This document shows, one piece after another, positions 53,027 to 61,748 of a DNA stretch of 64,000 nucleotides. The notes beneath the pieces are model-generated. The model worked only from the letters and a program-made list of their open reading frames with translations. It was not told where the DNA came from and did no database searches. Numbering within the stretch: position 1 is the stretch's first letter; each line of letters starts with the position of its first letter. Both the position numbers and the translations under genes were made by a program. Where the stretch lies: positions 1 to 64,000 of the forward strand of contig NZ_JAVRHL010000006.1 of the NCBI RefSeq assembly GCF_031846565.1, in the 5' to 3' direction. This DNA comes from Tropicimonas_B omnivorans (GTDB lineage Bacteria > Pseudomonadota > Alphaproteobacteria > Rhodobacterales > Rhodobacteraceae).

Positions 53027-54481
53027 TCAGAGTTTGACGCAGACATTGCGGAGTTCCGAATAGAACTCCATCGAATGGACCCCGCCCTCGCGGCCGATAC
53101 CCGATTGCTTTGAGCCGCCGAAGGGCGTGCGCAGATCGCGCAGGAACCAGCAGTTGATCCACGAGATGCCGACCTCGATCGCCTCGGCCGCCCTGTGGGC
53201 GCGGGTCAGGTTCTCGGTCCAGATCGTCGTGGCGAGGCCGTAGGGACTGTCGTTGACGAGCGCGAGGCCCTCCTCCTCGTCGTCGAAAGGGCAGATATGG
53301 GTGCAGGGGCCGAAGATCTCTTCGGTGACGACGCCGCTGGTCTCGGGCAGGCCGGTCCAGACCGTCGGTTCGACCCAGTAGCCGCCCTCGTAGCCCTGAA
53401 GGGCGGGCGCGGCACCGCCGGCAAGGATCTCGGCCCCTTCGGAGCGGGCCCTGTCATAGTAGGACATGACCTTGGCGCGTTGGCGCTCGGAGATGACCGG
53501 GCCGAGCGTGGTGGCCGCGTCGAACGGATCGCCCATGCGATAGCCCCGTGCCGACTTCGCCAGTCCCTCCGCGATCTCGTCGAACACGCCGCGCTGGACA
53601 TAGAGGCGCTCGGTTCCGAGGCAGACCTGCCCGGTATTGGCGAAGCACGCCCGGCCGAGGCCCTCCAGCGTCTTCGTCACATCCGCGTCGTCGAAGACGA
53701 TGCCGGCGTTCTTGCCGCCCAGTTCGAGACTGACGGGGCGCACCCCCTTCGCGGCAGCGGCCATGATGGCCTCGCCGGTCGTGGTCTCACCGGTGAAGGT
53801 GATGCCGTCGACGCCCGGGTGCCGCGTCAGGAACTCGCCGGCGCTGCCGCCACCCTGTCCCTGCACGACGTTGTAGACGCCGCGCGGAATGCCGACGTCG
53901 TTCATGACCTCCCCGAGGAGCGCCGCCGTCGCCGGCGTTTCCTCCGACGGCTTGACGACCACGGTGTTGCCGCAGGCGAGGGCAGGGGCGACCTTCCAGG
54001 TCATCAGAAGGAGCGGCAGGTTCCACGGGCAGACGACACCGATCACCCCGCGGGGCGTGCGCAGCGCATAGTTCAGCGCGCCGCGCCCGTCCGGCGTGGC
54101 CATCCGGAAGGTTTCCGTGTGATCGGCAAGGATCTGATCGGCGAAGACATCGAAATTGGCGGCGCCCCTCGGGATGTCGATATGGCTCGCGAGGGATCGC
54201 GGCTTGCCCGTGTCGCGGATCTCGGCGGCCAGGAAATCGTCGAAGCGGGCGTTGATGCCGGCCGCGAGCTTGCGCAAGAGGACGACCCGGTCGGGCACCG
54301 AAAGCCGGCCCCATGGTCCCTTGAGCGCGGCGCGGGCAGCGCCCACGGCGGCATCCACCTGTGCGGCATCCGCCGCGCGCACCTCGCCGATCACCTCCCC
54401 CGTGGTGGGGAAATGGTTGGGGTAGGCTTCGCCCGCCCCGGCGACGAACTCACCGTCGATGAAGTTCAGAAAATTGGTCAC
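53027..54481 (-). CDS. Semialdehyde dehydrogenase of meta-cleavage pathway (HpaE/XylG-like)
   Basis: 484 residues, GTG start 54481. ALDH superfamily: VCPWNLPLLLMTWKVAPALA, SLELGGKNAGIVFDDADV (general base Glu), FANTGQVCLGTERLYVQRG (nucleophile Cys), EEIFGPCTHICPF. The C terminus RDLRTPFGGSKQSGIGREGG then HSMEFYSELRNVCVKL is typical of hydroxymuconic semialdehyde dehydrogenases (XylG, AmnC, HpaE). It oxidises the ring-cleavage aldehyde with NAD. XylG and HpaE roles cannot be separated by eye; hpaH/hpaI next door favour HpaE. Confidence 0.82.
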   Translation of the reverse strand: MTNFLNFIDGEFVAGAGEAYPNHFPTTGEVIGEVRAADAAQVDAAVGAARAALKGPWGRLSVPDRVVLLRKLAAGINARFDDFLAAEIRDTGKPRSLASHIDIPRGAANFDVFADQILADHTETFRMATPDGRGALNYALRTPRGVIGVVCPWNLPLLLMTWKVAPALACGNTVVVKPSEETPATAALLGEVMNDVGIPRGVYNVVQGQGGGSAGEFLTRHPGVDGITFTGETTTGEAIMAAAAKGVRPVSLELGGKNAGIVFDDADVTKTLEGLGRACFANTGQVCLGTERLYVQRGVFDEIAEGLAKSARGYRMGDPFDAATTLGPVISERQRAKVMSYYDRARSEGAEILAGGAAPALQGYEGGYWVEPTVWTGLPETSGVVTEEIFGPCTHICPFDDEEEGLALVNDSPYGLATTIWTENLTRAHRAAEAIEVGISWINCWFLRDLRTPFGGSKQSGIGREGGVHSMEFYSELRNVCVKL

Positions 54482-54491
54482 GTCCGTCCTT

Positions 54492-55181
54492 TCACTGGCT
54501 GGCTGGCAATTCGGGATCGCCTGCAGTCAGATGGTCCCACATTCGTTCGAAGATGCGTCCCGAGCGGGTTGCCCTGCGCTCGGCCTCTTCGGCGCTGATC
54601 TCGGGGGCGCCCTCGAGGCCCGTCGCCAACGCCGCCAGCTCGATGCGGCAGGCATCCTCCAGGTAGAAGGCAAGCCCCACCGCCTCTTCGAGGCTGTCCC
54701 CGACCACGACGGCGCCGTTGCCCCGCATCAGGAGCGCCCGGCTTTTCCCCATCGCGGCGATGGCCTTGTCCGCCGCATCATCTTCCCGGATCAGCTGGAT
54801 ATCGTCCCAGAACCCGGCCCCCGGAGCGAAGTAGGTGCCGAAGCCGTGGCGCATCCGGGGCGTCCGGCCGAGCGCACCGAGCGCCATGACGCTCGCCCCC
54901 ATGAAGCGGACGACACCGCCGGCGCCTGGGCGGCTCGCATAGAGCCTCTGGTGCAGGCGCACCTCGCCCAGGACGCCCTCCGGCAGGGCGCCGATAACGG
55001 GGACCGCCGTGCAATCCGCGCCGCACGCCACCTGGGCCATCGGCACGGGCGGGCAGACGAGAAACGTCTCCTCCCCCGGCAGCCGGGCCGAGCAATGGCC
55101 GTACGCATGGACGAGACCTGCCCGTCCCAGCGCCCGCGCCGCTATGCGCACGGTGCGTGCGATGTCGCCGTGGCCCGTCAT
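54492..55181 (-). CDS. Class II aldolase/adducin-family protein, possible decarboxylase
   Basis: 229 residues. LVHAYGHCSARLPGEETFLV (the H-x-S/G metal strand), GEVRLHQRLYASRPGAGGVV (second ligand region), and ALLMRGNGAVVVGDSLEEAV (third His replaced by Asn in the usual HG motif, so the metal site is variant). Members of this superfamily include aromatic acid decarboxylases such as 3,4-dihydroxyphthalate decarboxylase. In a ring-cleavage operon, decarboxylation of a substrate or intermediate is plausible. Overlaps the dioxygenase stop by one base. Confidence 0.65.
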   Translation of the reverse strand: MTGHGDIARTVRIAARALGRAGLVHAYGHCSARLPGEETFLVCPPVPMAQVACGADCTAVPVIGALPEGVLGEVRLHQRLYASRPGAGGVVRFMGASVMALGALGRTPRMRHGFGTYFAPGAGFWDDIQLIREDDAADKAIAAMGKSRALLMRGNGAVVVGDSLEEAVGLAFYLEDACRIELAALATGLEGAPEISAEEAERRATRSGRIFERMWDHLTAGDPELPASQ

Positions 55182-56047
55182 CAGATGGAACCGTCTTCGA
55201 AGGCGGCGATCCGCGGCGCGGCGCCCCAGTGACAGAAGCCCTTCGGCGCGAAATGGAACTGCCGGTCACGCCAGAGCGGCTCGTCGTGGATCTCCCGCAC
55301 GCCGGTGGAATATTCGAAGGTCATGCCCTCGGGGCCGGTGAAGTAGAGAAACTCGGCCGAAGAGGTCGGATGGCGGCCCGGGCCGAACGTGACGTTGACC
55401 TGGTTGTCCTGCACGAAGTTGAAGCTGCGCTGGATGTCGTCGGTGCCGCCGACCTGATGATTGATGTGCTGGATCCCCGCCTTGTGGAAGGGGAAGAGCG
55501 CGATGGAATGGTGGATCGTCCCCAGACGCATCAGGGGCGCGTCGCCAATTCGGTCGCTGACTCTCGCGTTGCAGACCGTGGTCCAGAAGAGTTCGTCCCG
55601 CTCGGCATCGGTGGTGCAGAGGCCGACATGGCTGAAGCCGGTGATGCCCGCATCGCGCGTGCCGTGGTACCGCTGTCCCGTGGCTTCGGGACGGACGACG
55701 AACTCGATCGTGTTGCCCGTGGGATCGTTGAACCGGATGAACTCGCGCACGAAGCGCTGCTCGCATTCGGCGCGGCTTCCGTAATGGACCCGGTGCCCGA
55801 GCGCCTCCAGCGCGGCGCCGGCCGCATGGAGATCCTCTTTCCGTCCAAGTTCGAACGCGGTGGCCTGATCCTCGGGATCGCCCTCGAAATAGCAGAGCGT
55901 GTGGGCCCGGGAATCGGACTTGAAGTAAACCGCTCCGCGGCGCCGGTCCGACACTTCGAGGCCCAGGATATTGGTGGCATACCATTCCGCGCCGGCAAGG
56001 TCGGTGGTGCCGAGGCGGCAATAGACGACGTCGTTCAGCTCGATCAT
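55181..56047 (-). CDS. Extradiol ring-cleavage dioxygenase (VOC superfamily)
   Basis: 288 residues from ATG 56047, overlapping the upstream paralogue's stop. Two glyoxalase-like halves: VVYCRLGTTDLAGAEWYATN and, at about residue 148, GITGFSHVGLCTTDAERDEL. The 2-His-1-Glu iron site is readable in the C-terminal half: H of GFSHVGL, H of TIHHSIALFPF, E of EGMTFEYSTGVRE. RFNDPTGNTIEF ends the first half. Should cleave a catechol-type ring between or beside the hydroxyls. Substrate unknown. Confidence 0.82.
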   Translation of the reverse strand: MIELNDVVYCRLGTTDLAGAEWYATNILGLEVSDRRRGAVYFKSDSRAHTLCYFEGDPEDQATAFELGRKEDLHAAGAALEALGHRVHYGSRAECEQRFVREFIRFNDPTGNTIEFVVRPEATGQRYHGTRDAGITGFSHVGLCTTDAERDELFWTTVCNARVSDRIGDAPLMRLGTIHHSIALFPFHKAGIQHINHQVGGTDDIQRSFNFVQDNQVNVTFGPGRHPTSSAEFLYFTGPEGMTFEYSTGVREIHDEPLWRDRQFHFAPKGFCHWGAAPRIAAFEDGSI

Positions 56048-56907
56048 GTCCGTTCTCCCAGGAATTCCGCCTGATCGGTGGGGGATCCCCAGGCGCAGTG
56101 GCTGGCGGCGGCATCCGCGAACTGACGCGGCCCCCGCTCGGCGAGCTCCGGGCCTTCCTCCATCTCGCAGACATAGCTCATCAGAAGACCGAACGGCGCG
56201 CGGGTCGTGACGAACATCGCTCCCGAGGTCGGTTGCCGCCCGGGACCGGCAACGATCGGCGCCTGCCGCGCCTTGAGGGCGTACCATCCGCCCATGACGA
56301 AATTCTTGTCCTCCACGGCCCAGGTCGCACCGAGAAGACCGTCCTTCGAGGAGGGGTAGAGGGCGATGCGGTGATGCGCATCGTCGAGCGCAAGGAAGAC
56401 GGCGTCGCCCGCCCAATCCGCGATGCGGAGCCCAAGGGCGCCGGTCCAGAAGCGCTCGTTCGCCGCGATATCGGCGCAGGCCATGGACACGGACTGAAAG
56501 CTGCAGATGCCCGCATCCCGGGGGCCGTGGTAGCGCCAGCCCGAGGTCATCGGCCGCCAGACGATCTCCACCGCGACCCCGTTTGGCGCGGAGGCGGCGA
56601 TCCCGGCCTTCACCTGCCGCGCGACCGCCTGATCCTTGTCCAGGTCCGATACCGCGATGCCCTCGCCCTCGAGGCGCGCCCGCACGTCCTCGAGCGCGGC
56701 GAGGCTCCCGACGGTCAGCGCGACGGCCTCACCGTCTCCGGCGGAGGAGCAGCACAGCGCATAGTTCCTCTCGTCCGAGCGGAACATGGCGCGCGCGCCG
56801 TCCCTGTCAGCGGGCTGGAGGCCGAAGACATCGGCGGAGAAGTGCGTCGCCGCATCCAGATCCTCCACCTCGACGCGGACGTACCGCAGATCGCGAAACT
56901 CGGTCAT
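56044..56907 (-). CDS. VOC-family paralogue with degenerate metal site
   Basis: 287 residues from ATG 56907. Clearly parallel to the next gene: LRYVRVEVEDLDAATHFSAD, GWRYHGPRDAGICSFQSVSM aligned with GQRYHGTRDAGITGFSHVGL, DDAHHRIALYPSSKDGL aligned with GTIHHSIALFPFHKAGI, FGLLMSYVCEMEEGPE aligned with EGMTFEYSTGVREIHD. The first His and the Glu ligand are replaced by Ser; only the middle His remains. It is unlikely to be an active dioxygenase by the standard mechanism. It could bind the dioxygenase as a partner or act on another step. Confidence 0.75.
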   Translation of the reverse strand: MTEFRDLRYVRVEVEDLDAATHFSADVFGLQPADRDGARAMFRSDERNYALCCSSAGDGEAVALTVGSLAALEDVRARLEGEGIAVSDLDKDQAVARQVKAGIAASAPNGVAVEIVWRPMTSGWRYHGPRDAGICSFQSVSMACADIAANERFWTGALGLRIADWAGDAVFLALDDAHHRIALYPSSKDGLLGATWAVEDKNFVMGGWYALKARQAPIVAGPGRQPTSGAMFVTTRAPFGLLMSYVCEMEEGPELAERGPRQFADAAASHCAWGSPTDQAEFLGERT

Positions 56908-56974
56908 ATGGTTCAATCCTTCCGGGTGATCCGCCGGAGCGGCCGGTCGGCCACCCCGCAGTCTCGAGCGTCGC

Positions 56975-57943
56975 TCAGAGGCCGCTTGCTTCGGCTTCGA
57001 GCTCTTCGAGCATGGGCGCCTTCTCGCGCCACTCGGCGTACCAGTCGTCGATCGCGCTGCCGAACCAGGCACGGTCGGCCTCGAGGACCGGCACGTCCGT
57101 TCCCTCCAGCTTCTCGCGGTATTCCGCATCGATCTCGGCATAGGCGCCGACCATCTCGTCCACCCGCTGACCGAAGACCTCCTCGATCACCGCGCGGTCC
57201 TCCTCGGAAATAGACTGGAAGCTCCGCCCCGAGGCCACGGCGGCCATCGGGAACATCATGTGGTCGGAGATGATGATCTGCCCGGCATGATCGTAGTACT
57301 TGGTGTTCCAGGTGCCCTCGACATCGATCTGCATGCCGTCCACCTGGCCGTTGGCGAAGGCATCGTAGAGCGCCGGCAGCGGCATCGGCGTGGGCGCGGC
57401 GCCGAGGGTTTCCCAGAAGGCCAGTTCGGGGGCGAAGGGGATCGTGCGGATCTTCAGGCCGGCGAGATCCTCGACGCTGTCCACGGGATCCGCCGTCACG
57501 ATCATCCGCATCCCGGCCATGCCCCAGCCGAGCCCGACGAGGCCGAACTCGGCCATTCCGTCCAAGAGCTGACCGGCGACGTCACCCTTAAGGATCTCGC
57601 GCGCCCCGGCCACGTCGTCCACGAGGTACGGCGCGAGGAAGATGCCGTAATCGGGATTGCGGTTCGCGAACTCACCAAGCGTCAGGAAGGCGAAATCCAC
57701 TGCGCCGGTCTGGAGCTGCTGGAGCATCTGGGATTCGCTGCCGAGCTGCCCCGAGGGGAAGATCAGGATCTCGACACGCCCGTCGGTGCGCTCTGCAATC
57801 TCGTCCGACGCGGCCTCGGCAACCTGCGTCCACTGGTGGGACGGCGGGGTGATGAGGCCCATCCGGTACTCCTCGGCGCCGGCGGTCTGGGCAGCGAGGG
57901 CGCTGGCGGTCATGGCCAGCAGGGCTGTCGTCTTCCGTGTCAT
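56975..57943 (-). CDS. dctP: TRAP transporter substrate-binding protein
   Basis: 322 residues. Signal peptide MTRKTTALLAMTASALAAQT with cleavage near AGA-EEY. GLITPPSHQWTQVAEAASDE, GRVEILIFPSGQLGSESQML, DFAFLTLGEFANRNPDYGIF, AGLKIRTIPFAPELAFWETL (the Arg that binds carboxylate), GQVDGMQIDVEGTWNTKYYD. Periplasmic receptor for an organic acid. Its upstream region has a palindrome pair (58000-58041), so it leads a transcript with the catabolic genes; the VOC paralogue follows after 67 bp. Confidence 0.9.
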   Translation of the reverse strand: MTRKTTALLAMTASALAAQTAGAEEYRMGLITPPSHQWTQVAEAASDEIAERTDGRVEILIFPSGQLGSESQMLQQLQTGAVDFAFLTLGEFANRNPDYGIFLAPYLVDDVAGAREILKGDVAGQLLDGMAEFGLVGLGWGMAGMRMIVTADPVDSVEDLAGLKIRTIPFAPELAFWETLGAAPTPMPLPALYDAFANGQVDGMQIDVEGTWNTKYYDHAGQIIISDHMMFPMAAVASGRSFQSISEEDRAVIEEVFGQRVDEMVGAYAEIDAEYREKLEGTDVPVLEADRAWFGSAIDDWYAEWREKAPMLEELEAEASGL

Positions 57944-57999
57944 CTTCGGCTCTCCTCCCGAAACGTGGAACGGACGCTCCCCGCGCCCTGTACTCAGTA

Positions 58000-58041
58000 A
58001 ATATCGATATTATTTGCGATGCAACCTGCAATATCGATATT
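58000..58041. promoter_or_regulatory. Operator pair upstream of dctP
   Basis: Perfect palindrome AATATCGATATT at 58000-58011 and 58030-58041, centres exactly 30 bp apart (about three helical turns), 57-98 bp upstream of the dctP start. The second abuts the stop of the dehydrogenase gene. The same element occurs beside gntR. Confidence 0.8.
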
Positions 58042-58980
58042 TCAGTCAGACGTGTCTACCTCCGGCGCATCCCCCGGGAGCACTGCCACGGCCTTCATGA
58101 GACGAGGCAGATCCCGATCGCGGGCCGCGGCGATCTCGGTGACGGGCCGTGGATCGGCGGCGCGCATCCCAGCATCGAGGACGCGCGCGACCTTCTCGTC
58201 GAGAGACGGCGTGCCCAGATCCCCCCACAGGCGCTCGAAGGCGGGTCCGAGCGTCCGGCAGAAGCCGGCCATTCCATTGGCCTCGTCGGCGAGGTGAAAG
58301 ACGGCGGACGGGCCCATCAGGCACCAGCGCGGGGCGAGCCCGATCTGGACCGCGCGCTCCACGTCCTCGACGGACGCCACCCCTTCGGCCACGAGATGCA
58401 CCGCCTCCCGCCAGAGCGCGGCCTGCAGGCGGTTCACCAGATGGCCCGGCACCGGGCGCTTCAGTTGCAGGACCGTCTTTCCCATGGATGTGTAGAGCGC
58501 CACGGCCTTCGCCGCGGCAGCCTCGGACGTGCGGGGTCCGGTCGCGATTTCCACGGTCGGCATCAGGTAGGGCGGGTTGCAGGGATGTGCGATCAGCAGC
58601 CGGTCCGGGTGCGCCAAGGGCGCCGCGATCTCCTCTGCCGTGAGCCCCGATGACGAACTCGCCACGACCGCATTCGGGGAAAGGAAGGGCTCGAGTGCGA
58701 TCAGCGCGCGATGTTTCAGCGCCAGATCCTCGGGCAGCGCCTCCTGCACCAGGTGGACAGGCCCGACCTCTTCCGCTTGGCCGACCACGCGCGGGGCTGC
58801 GTCCGCCACCGGGCGGCCAAGCGCGGCGAGCACCGGGCGCGCCTCGTCCCATACCCGGGCGCACCGCTCCGCGGCATCCGGTGCAGGATCAAGCACCACG
58901 GTCTCGTGCCCTGCGCCGGCGAAGGCGGCCGCCCATCCGGCCCCGATGAGACCGCCCCCGAGGACGAGAACGCGGCTCAT
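58042..58980 (-). CDS. 3-hydroxyacyl-CoA dehydrogenase-like oxidoreductase
   Basis: 312 residues from ATG 58980, overlapping the dctM stop (ATGA). RVLVLGGGLIGAGWAAAFAG is the NAD loop, VQEALPEDLALKHRALIALE, VVASSSSGLTAEEIAAPLAH (catalytic Ser region), LLIAHPCNPPYLMPTVEIAT (catalytic His). This short 3HAD form includes L-gulonate and carnitine dehydrogenases, which act on free hydroxy acids. In this operon it probably oxidises a hydroxy acid imported by the TRAP system or made in the pathway. Unusual in meta-cleavage clusters. Confidence 0.78.
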   Translation of the reverse strand: MSRVLVLGGGLIGAGWAAAFAGAGHETVVLDPAPDAAERCARVWDEARPVLAALGRPVADAAPRVVGQAEEVGPVHLVQEALPEDLALKHRALIALEPFLSPNAVVASSSSGLTAEEIAAPLAHPDRLLIAHPCNPPYLMPTVEIATGPRTSEAAAAKAVALYTSMGKTVLQLKRPVPGHLVNRLQAALWREAVHLVAEGVASVEDVERAVQIGLAPRWCLMGPSAVFHLADEANGMAGFCRTLGPAFERLWGDLGTPSLDEKVARVLDAGMRAADPRPVTEIAAARDRDLPRLMKAVAVLPGDAPEVDTSD

Positions 58981-60248
58981 CCCATCGCCTCCACCAGCCC
59001 GAGGCTGAGCACGGGGAACAGGATCAGCGCCACGATTACCAGCAAGACGGCAAGGAAGAACGGCAGGATCAGACGCGCCAGCCGCTCCGCGCGCACCTCC
59101 CCCATCAGGGCAGCCGTGAAGAGACCCGTTCCGACAGGCGGCGTCAGCAGGCCGGCGGTCAGGTTCAGGCAAACGATGACGCCGAACTGGAAGACGTCGA
59201 TCCCGTAGACCTGTGTCGCGACCGGCAGGAAGACGGGAACGATCAGGATGATGGCCGGGATCGGGTCCGTGACCATGCCAAGGAAGATCAGGAGCAGGTT
59301 CAGCAGGAGCAGGAAGACGATCGGAGAGGAGGTCATGGCCTGCAGCGCCGCGGCAACCTGCGCCGGCACGTTCTCGAACGTGATGACCCAGGAAAAGACC
59401 TGCGCCGCCGCGATCAGGAAGAGGACCAGAGCGCTCGAAGCCGCTGAGCGGGTGAAGGCGGGCCAGATGTCGGACAGCTTCAGTTCGCGGTAGATGCCAA
59501 GCCCGATGGCCGCCGCCATGAGCGACGCGATTGCCGCCGCCTCCGTCGGTGTCGCGATCCCGCCGAGGATCGTGCCGATGATGACGGCGGGGATCAGCGC
59601 CGCGGGCAGGGCGTCGACGGCCGAGCGCAGGCGGGCCCTGAACGGCATCGGCTCGGTGCGGGGAAAGCCGTGACGTCGCCCAAGCCAGGCGATCACGCCG
59701 ATGAACGCGGCGAAGAGGAAGAGCCCCGGCACGATCCCGGCGATAAACAGATCGCCGATGGGAATCTGCGCGATGACCCCGAAGATGATGAACATCATGG
59801 ACGGCGGAATGATGGGCGCGAGCATCCCGCCGGCCGCCGTGATGGCAACGGAGACGTCCCGCGGGTAGCCGGCCTTTTCCATCTCGGGAACGGCGAGGCG
59901 GGACATGATCGTGATCTGCGCGACGGTCGACCCCAGGATCGACGCCATCAGCATGTTCGCCATCAGGTTCACGTAGGCAAGCCCGCCCTTGACCGGCCCG
60001 AGGAGCGCGAGCGCGAGCGCCATCAGACGTCGTCCGATCCCCCCTGAATTCATGAACTCCCCAAGCAGGATGAAGAGTGGGAGGGCGAGGAGGCCATAGT
60101 TCTCCAGCCCCCCGAAGAGCTGCTGCGGATAGCTCTGGAGTAGGACGAAATTGCCGCCGAGCGCGATGATGACGAGCGCGAGCAACAGCAGCGCGAAGGC
60201 GATGGGGACGCCGATCGCAAGCAGCAGGAGGAAGGAGCCGCCGGCCAT
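58977..60248 (-). CDS. dctM: TRAP transporter large permease
   Basis: 423 residues from ATG 60248, overlapping the dctQ stop (TGATG). About 12 hydrophobic segments with LPLFILLGEFMNSGGIGRRL, AQITIMSRLAVPEMEKAGYP, ITAAGGMLAPIIPPSMMFII and LNLTAGLLTPPVGTGLFTAA, the family signatures. It carries the substrate with Na+ symport. Full length. Confidence 0.92.
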   Translation of the reverse strand: MAGGSFLLLLAIGVPIAFALLLLALVIIALGGNFVLLQSYPQQLFGGLENYGLLALPLFILLGEFMNSGGIGRRLMALALALLGPVKGGLAYVNLMANMLMASILGSTVAQITIMSRLAVPEMEKAGYPRDVSVAITAAGGMLAPIIPPSMMFIIFGVIAQIPIGDLFIAGIVPGLFLFAAFIGVIAWLGRRHGFPRTEPMPFRARLRSAVDALPAALIPAVIIGTILGGIATPTEAAAIASLMAAAIGLGIYRELKLSDIWPAFTRSAASSALVLFLIAAAQVFSWVITFENVPAQVAAALQAMTSSPIVFLLLLNLLLIFLGMVTDPIPAIILIVPVFLPVATQVYGIDVFQFGVIVCLNLTAGLLTPPVGTGLFTAALMGEVRAERLARLILPFFLAVLLVIVALILFPVLSLGLVEAMG

Positions 60249-60829
60249 CACAGCGGTGTCTCCCCTGTCCGCCCGAACCGCGCCAGGATATGGAGCGCCC
60301 CGGTGATGCAGAAGACCGGCAGGATGAACCAGAACCAGACCTTGCGGATGCCGAGCGTCGTGGTCGGCTCTTGGTAGAGGAAGTTGAAGGTTTCGAGGGA
60401 AAAGGACTGGATCGATTCGGCGCGCATCAGGCCCAGCGGATCGAACCAACGCCACAGCATGAGGCCGAGCACCACGAAGAAGCCGAGGAGCAGAAGATCG
60501 ACGGCGAGGGCGTAGAGACGGCGGGTGCGCTCCGAGAATGTGTCGACCATCAGCGTCACGGCAATATGCTGACGCTTCTCAAGGCCGACCGACGCGCCGA
60601 GGAAGGCTCCGACGATCATGAGGTAGACGGCCAGCTCGTCCGTCCAGATCAGCGGCGCGCCAAGGGCACGTGAGATGACGTTGCAGAGAAGAAGGCAGAA
60701 GACGCCCAGGATCGCAGCCCCGGCCAGCCACGCCTCGAGGCGCGCCACCGCGGCGCTGATGCGCGCCATGAGGCCCGGCGCACGCTCATGCGCCACCGCA
60801 TCTGCACTCTCCACATCGGCGTTAGACAT
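60248..60829 (-). CDS. dctQ: TRAP transporter small permease
   Basis: 193 residues; start MSNADVES at 60829. Four hydrophobic segments (AGAAILGVFCLLLCNVISRA; LAVYLMIVGAFLGASVGLEK; LAVDLLLLGFFVVLGLMLWR; VWFWFILPVFCITGALHILA). WTDELAVYLMIV and RQHIAVTLMVD are DctQ marks. It is the first gene of the dctQ-dctM-3HAD transcript, with operators 54-95 bp upstream. Confidence 0.88.
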   Translation of the reverse strand: MSNADVESADAVAHERAPGLMARISAAVARLEAWLAGAAILGVFCLLLCNVISRALGAPLIWTDELAVYLMIVGAFLGASVGLEKRQHIAVTLMVDTFSERTRRLYALAVDLLLLGFFVVLGLMLWRWFDPLGLMRAESIQSFSLETFNFLYQEPTTTLGIRKVWFWFILPVFCITGALHILARFGRTGETPL

Positions 60830-60882
60830 CGCACCGTTCCCCCCGCGTCTCGCCCGGCTCCTCCGCCAGACGTGCCACAAGG

Positions 60883-60924
60883 AATATCGATATTAATCGT
60901 GGGTCAACTTAAAAAATCGAGATT
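60883..60924. promoter_or_regulatory. Operator pair between dctQ and gntR
   Basis: AATATCGATATT at 60883-60894 and a 10-of-12 match AAAATCGAGATT at 60913-60924; centres 30 bp apart, the same spacing as the dctP pair. It lies in the 157-bp divergent gap, so the regulator could control itself and the transporter operon. Confidence 0.78.
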
Positions 60925-60986
60925 ATTGCCTGGGGTTCTTCCCCGGGTTATGCAGGGGTAAACAGGGAAGCCGAACGAGGACCAGC

Positions 60987-61658
60987 ATGAGCGCGCCCCA
61001 GGCCGAGCCACCCGAGAAGACCAATGCCGAGCGGGCCTACCGGCGGATCCGGGACGACATCGTCGCCGGTGCCCTGTCGCCGTCGGAGAAGATGAAGATC
61101 GAGATGCTGCGCGGCCGCTACGGCTTCGGCGCCGCTCCGCTCCGCGAGGCGCTGGCCCGCCTCTCGGGCGATCACCTTGTGGAATTGCAGGGCCAGCGGG
61201 GGTTCATCGTGGCGCCGATCTCGGCGAAGGATGCCGAGGAGATCGGCGATCTGCGCAAACTTCTCGAGGTCGAGGCTCTTCGCCAGTCGATCCCGGCGGG
61301 GGACGTGGCGTGGGAAGAGCGTTTGATCACCACCTATCACCGGCTCGAGCGCCTCGAACGGGACAGGACACCGAGCGAGGCCGATCTCTACCAGTGGGAG
61401 ATCCGGAACACCGAATTTCATGACGCCACCGTCGCCGCCTGCACGTCGGGGTGGCTCCTCAGGATGCGACAGCACATGTACCGCCAGCATGAACGCTACC
61501 GCCGGTTCTCCCGCAAGAGCACCGCGCGCAAGAGGGACATCCATGACGAGCACCGCGCCCTGTTCGACGCGGCGATAGAGCGGGACGTGGACGAGGCGAT
61601 CCGGATCATCTCGTCCCATGTGCAAAGAACGACGGATACCGTGATCGCTGGCATGTAG
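60987..61658 (+). CDS. GntR-family regulator (FCD subgroup)
   Basis: 223 residues. N-terminal winged helix: AERAYRRIRDDIVAGALSPS, MLRGRYGFGAAPLREALARL, LVELQGQRGFIVAPIS. C-terminal FCD helical domain with LRKLLEVEALRQSI, NTEFHDATVAAC (metal D/H residues) and DEHRALFDAAIERDVDEAIR. Most FCD regulators sense a pathway acid or sugar acid and release DNA. Divergent from dctQ and flanked by its probable operators. Confidence 0.9.
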   Translation: MSAPQAEPPEKTNAERAYRRIRDDIVAGALSPSEKMKIEMLRGRYGFGAAPLREALARLSGDHLVELQGQRGFIVAPISAKDAEEIGDLRKLLEVEALRQSIPAGDVAWEERLITTYHRLERLERDRTPSEADLYQWEIRNTEFHDATVAACTSGWLLRMRQHMYRQHERYRRFSRKSTARKRDIHDEHRALFDAAIERDVDEAIRIISSHVQRTTDTVIAGM

Positions 61659-61748
61659 GCGGACCCTCTCCGCGCCGTTCGCCCCCATGCGCGAACGCCT
61701 CGAGGAGGCCTGTCCGCCCGCGCGGGGTTACTTCACGAAGAGCTTCGC

